A stretch of 64,000 nt of DNA from Eubacterium pyruvativorans (GCF_900102225.1 NZ_FNBF01000006.1:1-64000); one strand, 5' to 3'. Shown: positions 10,080 to 17,810, numbered from the stretch's first letter. Made by a program: numbers and translations. The notes: generated by a model not told the origin, from the letters alone.

Positions 10080-11096
10080 TTATAAGGGCAAGTTGGCATA
10101 TGCGTCAAGGTCCAGCCCGTCCGGACCCTGCTTCTGATACTTGTAATACGCCGCAGCGGCGATCATGGCGCCGTTGTCAGTGCACAGCACCGGATCCGGC
10201 CGATAGAGCCGGATGCCGTTCGCATCACAGGCCGCCTGCATCTGCTCCCGAAGATGGGAGTTGGCGGAGACGCCGCCGGCCATGACGACCCGTTTCTCCC
10301 CCCGTTCCTGCACGGCGGCGATGGTCTTCTGGATGATCACGTCCAGCAGCGCCTGCTGGAAGCTGGCGGCCAGATCCGGCACATTGATCTCCCGGCCCTT
10401 CTGCCGTTCCTGATTCACATAATTCAGCACCTGGGTCTTGATCCCGCTGAAACTGAAGTCATAGCTGCCTTTCTCCAGGTAGACCCGCTTGAAGTGGATG
10501 GCATCCGGATTTCCCTCCCGGGCCGCCCGGTCCATCTTCGGTCCCCCCGGATACCCCAGGCCGATGACCCGGGCAACCTTGTCGTAGGCCTCTCCCGCCG
10601 CATCGTCCCGGGTTCCGCCCAGCACCGTGCAGGTGTTGTAATCGGTGACCTCCACAATGTTCGTGTGGCCCCCGGAAATGATCAGCGCCATGAAGGGCGG
10701 TTCCAGATCTTCGTACTGCAGGTAGTTGGCACTCACATGGCCGTGCATGTGATTCACCCCCACCAGCGGGATGTCCCGGGCGAAGGACAGGGCCTTCGCC
10801 GCCGCCACACCGATGACCAGAGCGCCGATGAGCCCCGGCCCGTTGGTGACGCCGATCAGATCCACCTCATCCAGCGTGATGTCCGCCTCTTCCAGCGCCC
10901 GTTCCATGACCCGGTTGATATTCTGCAGGTGATGCCGGGAAGCGATCTCCGGCACCACCCCGCCGAACTTCGTATGGATGCTGATCTGTGAAGAGATCAC
11001 ATCGGACAGAATGTGTCTGCCGTCGGCCACCAGCGCGATGGATGTTTCATCACAGCTGGATTCGATCCCCATTGTAATAAATCTGCCGTCTTTCAT
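10080..11096 (-). CDS. tsaD: tRNA N6-threonylcarbamoyladenosine transferase TsaD
   Basis: Catalytic subunit that transfers threonylcarbamoyl from TC-AMP to A37 of ANN-decoding tRNAs. The 338-residue protein shows the ASKHA/Kae1 fold: GIESSCDETS near the N-terminus, the metal-binding pair HMHGH (His116 and His120), ISGGHTN and GGVSANSHLR. It is the last gene of a tsaE-tsaB-rimI-tsaD cluster, eight bases after rimI, so its partners TsaB and TsaE are made from the same transcript. tsaC is not in the window. Confidence 0.97.
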   Translation of the reverse strand: MKDGRFITMGIESSCDETSIALVADGRHILSDVISSQISIHTKFGGVVPEIASRHHLQNINRVMERALEEADITLDEVDLIGVTNGPGLIGALVIGVAAAKALSFARDIPLVGVNHMHGHVSANYLQYEDLEPPFMALIISGGHTNIVEVTDYNTCTVLGGTRDDAAGEAYDKVARVIGLGYPGGPKMDRAAREGNPDAIHFKRVYLEKGSYDFSFSGIKTQVLNYVNQERQKGREINVPDLAASFQQALLDVIIQKTIAAVQERGEKRVVMAGGVSANSHLREQMQAACDANGIRLYRPDPVLCTDNGAMIAAAAYYKYQKQGPDGLDLDAYANLPL

Positions 11097-11103
11097 ATAA
11101 TGA

Positions 11104-11586
11104 TCACTTTCCTCCGCAGCGGTTCTCCGGATCCGTCTTCCTTTCCATCAGAATCGCATCCTCTTTCCCGCCGTCTTCCCTGTCATAGTAGTCTTTTCTT
11201 CTGCCGTTTTCTGCAAACCCGGCTTGCCGGTACAGCGCCAGAGCTCCCCGGTTGCTTTCCCGCACCTCCAGGGTATACCGATGGACACCGGCCGGGTCCG
11301 CCTCCCGGAAGAGGGCTTCCAGCAAAAAAAAGGCGATGCCCTGCCGCCGGAAGGCCGGATGCACCGCCACCCGCCGGATGTCACATTCGTCCAGGATGGT
11401 CAGGATGTCCAGATAACCCACCAGGGCTCCGCCCGTCTCCGCCAGAATGACGTCCGTCACTGTATTTTCTTCGATATCGCTCAGAAGCTCTTCTTCCGTC
11501 CAGGGGCAGGAGAAGCACAGTGCCTCCAGAGCAGCCGCAGCCGCCGCATCGGCCCCTTCCGCCCTGCGGATCTTCAGTTCTTCCAT
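11104..11586 (-). CDS. rimI: Ribosomal-protein-S18-alanine N-acetyltransferase RimI
   Basis: GNAT acetyltransferase, by family an N-terminal acetylase of S18. The 160-residue protein has the acetyl-CoA loop RRQGIAFFLLEA, the preceding beta-4 strand IRRVAVHPAF and the C-terminal substrate strand GFAENGRRKDYYDREDG. GAGGAG precedes the ATG at 11586. Its place between tsaB and tsaD is a widely conserved order in Firmicutes. Confidence 0.9.
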   Translation of the reverse strand: MEELKIRRAEGADAAAAAALEALCFSCPWTEEELLSDIEENTVTDVILAETGGALVGYLDILTILDECDIRRVAVHPAFRRQGIAFFLLEALFREADPAGVHRYTLEVRESNRGALALYRQAGFAENGRRKDYYDREDGGKEDAILMERKTDPENRCGGK

Positions 11587-11598
11587 CGGGCTTCTCCT

Positions 11599-12333
11599 CT
11601 ACCGGCTGCGGAACTTCGCCATCTTCGCCGCCCTGGCCCGGGCCAGGGAACCGTCCGCCAGCTTCTGCTCCGCCTCGGTCTTCCGCATGTAATCCGGCAG
11701 CAGTTCTTCCACGCTGCAGGTGTCTCCCTGTTCCCAGAGGGTCTTCGCGAAACGTGCTGCCAGTTCGGCGGTCTGGTACCGTTCCGCCTTCGGGGCGAAG
11801 ACCTTTCCCGCAAGCAGGTTCCCGTATTTCGGGGAATCCCGGTATGCATCGATTCCGTCACCGTAGAACACCGGATTCAGACCGGCACGCTCTGCCGCTT
11901 TCGTCACATCCTCCAGCATATACGGGCCCGGAGCCAGGACTTCCTGTCCCCCCGGTCCATACACAGCGCCGTAGACCTGCCCCCGGCGGGCGTTGAAGAT
12001 GACGGCGCAGCCTGTGTCCCCGGCCAGGGGCCGGAACATGGCCAGGGTCGGCACCTTCAGGCACGGAACACCCAGCGCCTGGGCGGTCATCCGGGCTGTG
12101 GTGACCCCGATCCGGATCCCGGTATAGGAGCCCGGCCCTGCCGAGGCGGACACCGCACCGATTTCCGATTTCGAACATCCGGTTTCCTGCACCAGTTCTT
12201 CCATCATCCCGGCAAGACGCCGGAGATGGGCCATGGGCTCCTCCGTCGTTTTCTGCCGGATGGCGCCGGTTTCCGGCTCCAGCAGCGCACAGGAGCCCAC
12301 CGGGCCGGTTGTGTCGATTACTAAAATGTACAT
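11599..12333 (-). CDS. tsaB: tRNA threonylcarbamoyladenosine biosynthesis protein TsaB
   Basis: Non-catalytic ASKHA-fold partner that dimerises with TsaD in t6A synthesis. The 244-residue protein opens with the typical LVIDTTGPVGSCALL and has the GPGSYTGIRIG motif of the family. The C-terminal ~100 residues are the variable lobe. Its start overlaps the end of tsaE by 13 bp, which suggests coupled translation. Confidence 0.94.
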   Translation of the reverse strand: MYILVIDTTGPVGSCALLEPETGAIRQKTTEEPMAHLRRLAGMMEELVQETGCSKSEIGAVSASAGPGSYTGIRIGVTTARMTAQALGVPCLKVPTLAMFRPLAGDTGCAVIFNARRGQVYGAVYGPGGQEVLAPGPYMLEDVTKAAERAGLNPVFYGDGIDAYRDSPKYGNLLAGKVFAPKAERYQTAELAARFAKTLWEQGDTCSVEELLPDYMRKTEAEQKLADGSLARARAAKMAKFRSR

Positions 12334-12740
12334 CTGTATATCCGCTCTCCTTCCTGTGCCCCGTACTCCAGGAATATCACTTTCGTATCATCCGGCAGCG
12401 CTTCCGCCACCAGATCCGCCCATTCGATGATGCAGACCCCGCCGGCATCGAAGTACTCTTCCCCGCCGATCTCGAAGAGATCCGCACCGGATTCCAGCCG
12501 GTACACATCGAAATGGTACAGCGGGAGCCGTCCGGAATGGTATTCATTCACAATGTTGAATGTGGGGCTGGTGATGTCCTCAGTGACCCCCAGTCCCGCT
12601 GCCACGGATTTCGTCAGGGTCGTCTTCCCGGTGCCCAGATCGCCGATCAGAGCCAGAATGTCCCCCGCCTCAAGTTCCTCCGCCAGTTTCCGGCCGAAGG
12701 CCTTCGTATCTTCCTCATTTCGGATACGGATTTCCCTCAT
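12321..12740 (-). CDS. tsaE: tRNA threonylcarbamoyladenosine biosynthesis ATPase TsaE
   Basis: Small P-loop ATPase required for turnover of the TsaBD complex. The 139-residue protein has Walker A GDLGTGKTTLTK (about residues 35-46), the TSPTFNIVNEY switch segment and the C-terminal VIIEWADL strand. GGGAGG lies upstream of the ATG at 12740. Confidence 0.95.
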   Translation of the reverse strand: MREIRIRNEEDTKAFGRKLAEELEAGDILALIGDLGTGKTTLTKSVAAGLGVTEDITSPTFNIVNEYHSGRLPLYHFDVYRLESGADLFEIGGEEYFDAGGVCIIEWADLVAEALPDDTKVIFLEYGAQEGERIYRCTF

Positions 12741-12793
12741 CCGATCGTCCTCCCTTCTTTTTTTGTCTTCCTCCGCAGAAAGCAGGAGGCCGC

Positions 12794-13363
12794 CTACCGG
12801 GACCGGTCTTCCGCCCGGTGGATCAGCTTCGATACCCGCTTATAGATGAGGAAGGTGATCAGAGAATTGATGCCCGCCTTGGACAGGTTGAACGGAATGA
12901 TGGCCGGCACCAGCAGGCGGAGCACCGCCTCCCGGGGCGTTCCCCAAAAGATCGGATCCAGCACAAGGTTCAGGATGCACATCAGCACAGTCATGGCCAG
13001 CGTGCCCAGCACCAGGCCCAGAAGGGCGGCGTGCTTGGTCTTGTGATGCTTGTAAATGCAGCCCGCCACAATGACGAAGATGCCGGTGGCACCCATATGC
13101 ATCATGAATCCCATGAGACCGGCCTGGCCCAGGGCGAAGGCCTGAATGGCGCTGGCGATGGCCGTCACGATCAGACCGGATACCGGTCCGAAGGAAAAGG
13201 CAGTGATCAGAATCGGCACATCCGCCAGGTCATAGCGGAAATCCGGGAATAACGGGAACGGTACAGTGATCAGCATGATCAGGACGCTGGAGATGGCGGT
13301 CATCATGGCCATCGTGGCAAGCTGTACCATTCTGTAACGGTGGTTCGTGTTCATATCTTCCAA
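12794..13363 (-). CDS. ECF transporter S component (RibU-like membrane protein)
   Basis: Substrate-binding membrane subunit of an energy-coupling-factor vitamin transporter. About 190 residues with five to six hydrophobic helices. The segment after the first helix (FPDFRYDLADVPILITAFSFG) is the LAD(V/I)P pattern of the RibU group, which suggests flavin or a related vitamin as substrate (inference). The start is uncertain: AGGAGG lies eight bases before a TTG at 13363, while the next ATG at 13354 is badly spaced, so I prefer TTG. The energising EcfA/T subunits are not in this window. No FMN riboswitch is visible in the 60-bp gap after the upstream peptidase gene. Confidence 0.82.
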   Translation of the reverse strand: MEDMNTNHRYRMVQLATMAMMTAISSVLIMLITVPFPLFPDFRYDLADVPILITAFSFGPVSGLIVTAIASAIQAFALGQAGLMGFMMHMGATGIFVIVAGCIYKHHKTKHAALLGLVLGTLAMTVLMCILNLVLDPIFWGTPREAVLRLLVPAIIPFNLSKAGINSLITFLIYKRVSKLIHRAEDRSR

Positions 13364-13424
13364 AGGTCGTTCCTCCTGTATTCCTGCGGGTGCAGGGATT
13401 GCGGTTCCATGCATCCTGTGTATT

Positions 13425-14930
13425 CTATGTGTTCTGTACATCCCGTGCCTTCTGCGCATCCCGGGGATCCTGCCGTTCTCCCGCCAGCCGGATCAGCGCT
13501 TTTCCGTAAATACGGATCAGCTGCAGGTAGCGTTCTTCGGTGATCTGTTCGTCCCGCATATGCATGCGGTCCTCATCCCCCGGAAACAGTGCGCCGAAGG
13601 CCACGGTGCCCGGACAGTCCCGGGCGTAGGTTCCCCCGCCGGAAACCAGGGGCAGAGCTTCCCGGTCGCCGGTTTCTTCCCGATAAATTTCCATGAGGGA
13701 TTCCACCAGTGGATCATCCGGCTCGAACCAGAGGGGCGGTTCCTCCTCCCGCTTCACCAGCCCCATGCCAAACCGGTCAAGCACCGGCATCATGGCTTCA
13801 TAGATCTGTTCGCCCCGGCAGGTTACCGGGTACCGGATGTCACAATCCACGCCGACCGCCTCCCGGTCGTAATGGAGCATCCCCACATTGAAAGTCAGGG
13901 CACCGGACCGGCTGTCCCGGAAGGCGCAGTCCAGCCCGGACCCGTCGGTACAAAATCCGATGTATTCATTATAGAAGCGGATGAATTCATTCACATCCTC
14001 ATTCACGAAGGACAGCTCTCCCAGAAACGCCAGCAGAATGGAAATGGCATTCCGCCCCTTTTCCGGCACCGACCCGTGGGCAGCCAACCCTTCCGCCCTG
14101 ATTTCCAGGGACTTTCCACTCCGCCTCGTCTGCAGCGGAAACCCGGATTTCTCCGAAAAGCGCCGGGCCTTCTCACAGACAGCGTCGTACCGGGAGGGCT
14201 GGGGACTGTTCACCAGCGCCCGGGCACTTCCAGGCACCACATTCACCGCATCCCCGCCGGAAAGTTTCCGCAGATCCAGCCCCTTCCGGCCGCTCCGGCG
14301 AAGCTTCTTCGCCAGACTGAACTCCAGGATTCCCTTCTCCCCGTGAATCACCGGAAATTCCGAGTCCGGGGTGAAGCCAAGGTCCGGCATCCCGGCCCGT
14401 TTCAGATAATATTCCAGACCGTCCCCCGACGTCTCCTCGTCCAGTCCCAGAATGAGCCGGATCTTCCGGGCCGGCCGGAAGCCGATCTCCTTCAGTCCCT
14501 TCATGGCAAAAAAAACAGCCATCAGCGGTCCCTTGTCATCCTGCGCCCCCCGGCCCCGGATCATCCCCTCCGGGGAGATGCCCGCCGTGAAGGGGTCGAA
14601 CTGCCATCCGTCCCCCGCCGGCACCACATCCAGATGGGCCAGCACGCCCACGGTCTCTTCGCCGTCTCCGAATTCGATGTGGCCCGCCCGGTGATCCATG
14701 TCACAGGTGCGGAATCCTGCTTCCCGTCCCAGGGAAAGCATGTACGCAAAAGCATCCTGCACGGCCTGCCCGTAAGGAAAATTCTCTCCGGGACGAACCG
14801 ATACAGGATTCGCCTGTACACTCGGTATAGAAATCAGTTCTGACAAGGCTTCGGCCGCAGCATCTCTGCTCCGGCCGATCCATTCTTCCAGCTCTCCGGA
14901 TATCCGTTCCACGTTACTGGACGTTGACAA
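13425..14930 (-). CDS. M20 family dipeptidase (PepV/Sapep-like)
   Basis: Zinc aminopeptidase/dipeptidase of family M20 expected to cleave dipeptides in the cytosol. The 501-residue protein has the metal-site motifs VGVLAHLDVVPAGDGW (His ligand and catalytic Asp), RGAQDDKGP (bridging Asp), LGLDEETSGDG (catalytic base Glu) and a final SGGGTYARD region. The start appears to be TTG at 14930 with GGAGG nine bases upstream, inside the end of the NifU-like gene (17-bp overlap). The last ~20 residues (AGERQDPRDAQKARDVQNT) are low-complexity and lie in DNA with short degenerate repeats. Confidence 0.9.
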   Translation of the reverse strand: MSTSSNVERISGELEEWIGRSRDAAAEALSELISIPSVQANPVSVRPGENFPYGQAVQDAFAYMLSLGREAGFRTCDMDHRAGHIEFGDGEETVGVLAHLDVVPAGDGWQFDPFTAGISPEGMIRGRGAQDDKGPLMAVFFAMKGLKEIGFRPARKIRLILGLDEETSGDGLEYYLKRAGMPDLGFTPDSEFPVIHGEKGILEFSLAKKLRRSGRKGLDLRKLSGGDAVNVVPGSARALVNSPQPSRYDAVCEKARRFSEKSGFPLQTRRSGKSLEIRAEGLAAHGSVPEKGRNAISILLAFLGELSFVNEDVNEFIRFYNEYIGFCTDGSGLDCAFRDSRSGALTFNVGMLHYDREAVGVDCDIRYPVTCRGEQIYEAMMPVLDRFGMGLVKREEEPPLWFEPDDPLVESLMEIYREETGDREALPLVSGGGTYARDCPGTVAFGALFPGDEDRMHMRDEQITEERYLQLIRIYGKALIRLAGERQDPRDAQKARDVQNT

Positions 14931-15153
14931 CGCCGGTCACCTCCGGAACCGCTTCCTGCAGAATCTGCTGCACAACCATGTTCAGCGTCATCTGCGCACC
15001 CGGGCATCCGACGCAGTGTCCCTGCAGCTTCACCTGCACCTGGTTATCCTCGGTGATATCCACCAGTTCCAGATCTCCGCCGTCCCGCTGCAGAACCTTG
15101 CGGATTTCTCCCAGTGCCGCTTCCACTTTCTCTCTGGATACTTTCTCTGCCAT
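14914..15153 (-). CDS. NifU-like C-terminal domain protein (Fe-S scaffold)
   Basis: Short iron-sulfur scaffold or carrier protein. The 79-residue protein is a single NifU C-terminal domain (PF01106 type) with the cluster-binding CxxC in GHCVGCPGAQMTL and the conserved start of the domain (ALGEIRKVLQRDGGDLELV). The ATG at 15153 has AAGGAAG upstream; an upstream in-frame extension lacks a ribosome site. No isc or suf genes are nearby. Confidence 0.93.
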   Translation of the reverse strand: MAEKVSREKVEAALGEIRKVLQRDGGDLELVDITEDNQVQVKLQGHCVGCPGAQMTLNMVVQQILQEAVPEVTGVVNVQ

Positions 15154-15267
15154 ATTACTACTTCCTTTCTGATAAGGCTGCCCCGGGCAGCCGGTAAATT
15201 TCAATAATGAACGGTTTTCTTATACCCCCGGTCTCCCTTCCGAAACCGCATACCTGCTAATTATACC

Positions 15268-16206
15268 CTAAATTCCCTGTTCGTCCAGCACTTTCCCGGC
15301 GTCTTCCCCGGAATACTGCACCTCGCTGCGGGTCAGTTCCCGCACCGCATACTTGATGAACATCTTCGTGGCCGGCGCCGCCTGATCCTCGGACCGGAGG
15401 GCAATGCCCACGGTGATGCTCTGGGGCGGATCCACCGGAAGCCGGACCACGTTGAACTTGGAATATTCCTTCGCATACTCTGTGGACAGCTCGTTCATGA
15501 TGCTCATGCCCAGGCCTTTCTCCACCATGGACAAAACAGACACCGACTCCTGGGTGGAGAAGCGGATCTCCGGGTGAATATGATTCTCGTGGAACAGCGC
15601 CAGCACGTCTTCATCTCTGCCCAGGGCCGGCATAATGAACTTTTCGTTGTTGCAGTAGGACAAAGGGTAACTGGTCCGGCCGGCCAGAGGATGGTTCTGG
15701 GGAATCACCGCCACCATCCGGTCTTCTGCCAGGGGAATCCAGTCGTAGGGCATGCCTTCCTTGTAGGTGAAGAAGGCGATGTCCGCCACCCCCTGATCCA
15801 GCCAGTCGGTGATTTCCTGACGCACACCCTCCCGGACGTTGATCCGGACACCCGGATAATCATCCTGGAATTTCTTGATCACCTCCGGCAGCCAGTGAAC
15901 CGACACGCTCGGGTAGGAGGCGATGACCACGCTGCCCCGCTCCAGTCCGTTGACCGCCTGGGCCTTGTCAAACACATTGCGTTCCAGGCGCACGATCTCC
16001 CGGAAGTCCGGCAGGAGATTCTCCCCCGCCTCCGTGAGACGCACCCCCTTTTTCCCCCGGTTCAGCAGCGCGATGCCCAGATCCGTCTCCAGGGCCTTCA
16101 GCAGCTGACTGATGCCGGAAGGTGTGTATCCCAGTTTCTCAGCCGCCTTGGAAATACTCCCCTCTTCCGCTGCTACAATAAATGCTTTATATCTGGCCGT
16201 ATCCAT
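15268..16206 (-). CDS. LysR-type transcriptional regulator
   Basis: The 312-residue protein has an N-terminal winged helix-turn-helix (EEGSISKAAEKLGYTPSGIS, recognition helix near residue 25-35, linker helix ALETDLGIALLNRGKKG). A periplasmic-binding-protein-like effector domain follows (substrate-binding_LysR). The effector is not predictable; I see no OxyR-type paired regulatory cysteines that I could assign with confidence. The gene is divergent from a strong plus-strand promoter at 16315-16343 that drives a small RNA-like unit. The shared 110-bp region holds a perfect T-N11-A dyad over its own predicted -35, suggesting autorepression and divergent activation, which is typical of the family. 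Confidence 0.93.
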   Translation of the reverse strand: MDTARYKAFIVAAEEGSISKAAEKLGYTPSGISQLLKALETDLGIALLNRGKKGVRLTEAGENLLPDFREIVRLERNVFDKAQAVNGLERGSVVIASYPSVSVHWLPEVIKKFQDDYPGVRINVREGVRQEITDWLDQGVADIAFFTYKEGMPYDWIPLAEDRMVAVIPQNHPLAGRTSYPLSYCNNEKFIMPALGRDEDVLALFHENHIHPEIRFSTQESVSVLSMVEKGLGMSIMNELSTEYAKEYSKFNVVRLPVDPPQSITVGIALRSEDQAAPATKMFIKYAVRELTRSEVQYSGEDAGKVLDEQGI

Positions 16207-16258
16207 ATGTTGTCATCCTTTCTGTGTTGAACGGCGTACGATCCATCATGATATTCTT

Positions 16259-16287
16259 ATTGTAGCACAGTACATATTTAAGTTTAA
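16259..16287 (-). promoter_or_regulatory. Putative promoter of the lysR-type gene
   Basis: Minus-strand TACAAT (16259-16264) preceded by TGC (extended -10), with a weak TTAAAC at 16282-16287, 17 bp apart. The -35 lies inside the LysR box. Confidence 0.55.
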
Positions 16288-16292
16288 CTTAA
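16278..16292. promoter_or_regulatory. LysR box (T-N11-A dyad)
   Basis: TTAAGTTTAACTTAA is a perfect 7-1-7 palindrome that contains T-N11-A. Its centre (16285) lies about 65 bp before the predicted start of the plus-strand transcript near 16350, the classic recognition-site position for LysR-type regulators. It also overlaps the putative -35 of the regulator gene. Assignment is by position and symmetry. Confidence 0.7.
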
Positions 16293-16314
16293 TTTATGGT
16301 TCATTCATTCTATT

Positions 16315-16343
16315 TTTACATTCCCTCAGCTCTACACTATAAT
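16315..16343 (+). promoter_or_regulatory. Strong sigma-A promoter reading into a small RNA-like unit
   Basis: TTTACA (16315-16320), 17 bp, TATAAT (16338-16343): five and six matches to consensus. Predicted start is near 16350. Confidence 0.85.
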
Positions 16344-16349
16344 GAGAAC

Positions 16350-16504
16350 AGGATGACAGAACATTAACAACACACCACCATCTGTCATCTCAATGAGGGG
16401 AACGATGAGCCATAATGATATCAATTGAGCAGGATATCGGATCTTCATGTTAGAAATCCCTTGGAAGATTACCGGCATGCGAAACCGCATGCCGGTATTT
16501 TTTT
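16350..16504 (+). ncRNA. Putative small regulatory RNA, about 155 nt
   Basis: A transcript from the promoter at 16315-16343 would end at the intrinsic terminator at 16471-16504. Predicted hairpins: GATGACAGA (16352-16360) with TCTGTCATC (16381-16389), enclosing a 20-nt A/C-rich loop (16361-16380) that could be a pairing seed. GATATC (16417-16422) can pair with GATATC (16433-16438), and ATCTTC (16441-16446) with GAAGAT (16464-16469). The perfect 11-bp terminator stem follows. The only frame with a ribosome site (GAGGGG) is a seven-codon one at 16405-16428 (MSHNDIN). I do not recognise a known RNA family; it does not look like 6S RNA. Its place beside a LysR-type regulator and rubrerythrin suggests a stress-response RNA. 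All of this is inferred from sequence. Confidence 0.65.
16471..16504 (+). terminator. Intrinsic terminator of the putative small RNA
   Basis: ACCGGCATGCG (16471-16481) pairs perfectly with CGCATGCCGGT (16486-16496) around an AAAC loop and is followed by ATTTTTTT. Confidence 0.93.
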
Positions 16505-16512
16505 CGTTATGT

Positions 16513-16552
16513 AAAAAAATACCGGTCCCGGTGCGATGGGCACCGGGACCGG
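16513..16552 (-). terminator. Intrinsic terminator of rubrerythrin
   Basis: A 13-bp stem CCGGTCCCGGTGC/GCACCGGGACCGG (16522-16534 with 16540-16552), followed on the minus strand by A then TTTTTTT. It is tail-to-tail with the small-RNA terminator. Confidence 0.93.
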
Positions 16553-16573
16553 CCGTCTGCTATCTGTCTTCGA

Positions 16574-17122
16574 TTACTTGCCGAAATATCTGTTGTACAG
16601 GCCCTGGAATGCCTTGCCGTGACGCGCTTCGTCACGAGCCATCTCATGAACTGTGTCATGGATTGCATCCAGACCCGCAGCCTTCGCTCTCTTCGCCAGG
16701 TCTGTCTTTCCTGCTGTCGCGCCGTTCTCTGCTTCGATACGGACTCTCAGGTTCTCCGCTGTGCTGTCGGAAACGACTTCACCCAGCAGCTCCGCGAACT
16801 TCGCCGCATGCTCTGCCTCTTCATGGGCAGCCTTGTCATAGTACATACCGACTTCCGGGTAACCCTCACGGAATGCAGCTCTGCTCATCGCCAGGTACAT
16901 ACCGACTTCGGAGCACTCACCCTCGAAGTTCGCTCTCAGGTCCGCAATGATATCTTCACTGACGCCCTTCGCAACACCGATGACGTGTTCAGCAGCCCAT
17001 GTCATCTCTCCGTCCTGTGCCTGGAACTTGGAAGCCGGAGCCTTACATACCGGGCATGTGAAATCTGCCGGGAGAGATTCACCTTCATAGACATAACCGC
17101 AAACTGTGCATACATACTTCAT
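16574..17122 (-). CDS. Reverse rubrerythrin (N-terminal rubredoxin plus diiron domain)
   Basis: Non-haem peroxidase that reduces hydrogen peroxide in anaerobes, taking electrons from NADH through rubredoxin-type reductases. The 182-residue protein starts with a rubredoxin domain (Cys 5, 8, 23, 26). A ferritin-like diiron domain follows, with ligand motifs [19 protein letters not shown] and RDEARHG. The domain order is the reverse of classical rubrerythrin and matches the oxygen-induced clostridial rubrerythrins. AAAGGG precedes the ATG. It lies about 110 bp downstream of perR on the same strand with only a weak promoter candidate between them, so it is probably in the PerR regulon. Confidence 0.95.
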   Translation of the reverse strand: MKYVCTVCGYVYEGESLPADFTCPVCKAPASKFQAQDGEMTWAAEHVIGVAKGVSEDIIADLRANFEGECSEVGMYLAMSRAAFREGYPEVGMYYDKAAHEEAEHAAKFAELLGEVVSDSTAENLRVRIEAENGATAGKTDLAKRAKAAGLDAIHDTVHEMARDEARHGKAFQGLYNRYFGK

Positions 17123-17230
17123 AATGTTACCCTTTCCTTTCTGTTCCGATCCGGTTTCATCCCCGGAACGGATCCTGTACTTTCCTATTATCGCCCGCCG
17201 CGCTGTGCGGCTGAATTGATTGACTTGTTA

Positions 17231-17635
17231 TCAGGAAACCGCATCTTCCCGGTCCTCCTGCGCGAGACAGTCCGGACAGATTCCATAAAAGTAGGTCACA
17301 TGTCCCAGGACTTTCCCCTGAAAACTCCTTCCGGCAATGTCGTTGATCTCTTCGATGCTGTCCATCTCAAGATCCAGGACTCTGCCGCAGTGCCGGCATA
17401 CGAAATGGTTATGCGGCGCAGCGTTGCCGTCGAACCGGTCCGGTCCCTCCCCTGTACTGATCTTCTGGATCTCTCCCATTTCTGTCAGCAGGGAAAGGTT
17501 ACGATAGACCGTCGCCAGACTGATGTTCGGAATCTCCTTCCGGATATTCTGGTACACCGTCTCGGCGGTCGGATGATCGGTTCGGGTCATCAGGAAAGCC
17601 TTGATACAGTCACGCTGTCTGCTGTGCTTGATCAT
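17231..17635 (-). CDS. perR: Fur-family peroxide regulator PerR
   Basis: Metal-dependent repressor inactivated by peroxide oxidation of metal-bound histidines. The 134-residue protein has a winged helix (LATVYRNLSLL as recognition helix). The structural zinc site is Cys80/83 and Cys120/123. Candidate regulatory ligands are His21 (HPTAETVYQNI, equivalent to PerR His37), Asp69, His75/His77 and Asp88. The Asp after the zinc Cys pair, rather than Glu, fits PerR better than Fur. Directly upstream lie a promoter and a PerR-box-like sequence, implying autoregulation. Zur or Fur remain less likely alternatives. Confidence 0.88.
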   Translation of the reverse strand: MIKHSRQRDCIKAFLMTRTDHPTAETVYQNIRKEIPNISLATVYRNLSLLTEMGEIQKISTGEGPDRFDGNAAPHNHFVCRHCGRVLDLEMDSIEEINDIAGRSFQGKVLGHVTYFYGICPDCLAQEDREDAVS

Positions 17636-17689
17636 ATACTTTTCTGTCCTACTCCTTTCATTTCTACGCCTTTCGCTTGGAACAACTAT

Positions 17690-17718
17690 AATGTATCACG
17701 GCAGAGGGATTATGTCAA
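17690..17718 (-). promoter_or_regulatory. sigma-A promoter of perR
   Basis: TTGACA (17713-17718), 17 bp, TACATT (17690-17695) on the minus strand, about 55 bp before the start codon. Confidence 0.75.
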
Positions 17719-17727
17719 TAATAAAAA

Positions 17728-17742
17728 CGATAATTATTGTTA
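17728..17742. promoter_or_regulatory. PerR-box-like sequence upstream of perR
   Basis: CGATAATTATTGTTA matches the PerR box TTATAATTATTATAA at 11 of 15 positions, including the whole central ATAATTATT. It sits 10 bp upstream of the perR -35. The 14-mer AACGATAATTATTG recurs upstream of the aspartokinase gene at 34686-34699. Confidence 0.6.
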
Positions 17743-17762
17743 TTTTATCGAAAAATTTTTCC

Positions 17763-17803
17763 TGCAAAAAAAACGCACGGAAAGATCGCTCTTTCCGCAC
17801 GTT
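17763..17803 (-). terminator. Intrinsic terminator after dusB
   Basis: CGGAAAGA/TCTTTCCG stem around a TCGC-type loop, followed on the minus strand by a run of eight T. It ends the coaX-dusB unit. Confidence 0.8.
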
Positions 17804-17810
17804 CTCCCGG

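Noticed and set aside
13355-13424. FMN riboswitch before the RibU-like gene
   Set aside because: The gap is too short and lacks the RFN-element core sequences.
16447-16950. Plus-strand frame of 167 codons starting within the small-RNA unit
   Set aside because: It has no ribosome site, crosses two strong terminators and is antisense to rubrerythrin.
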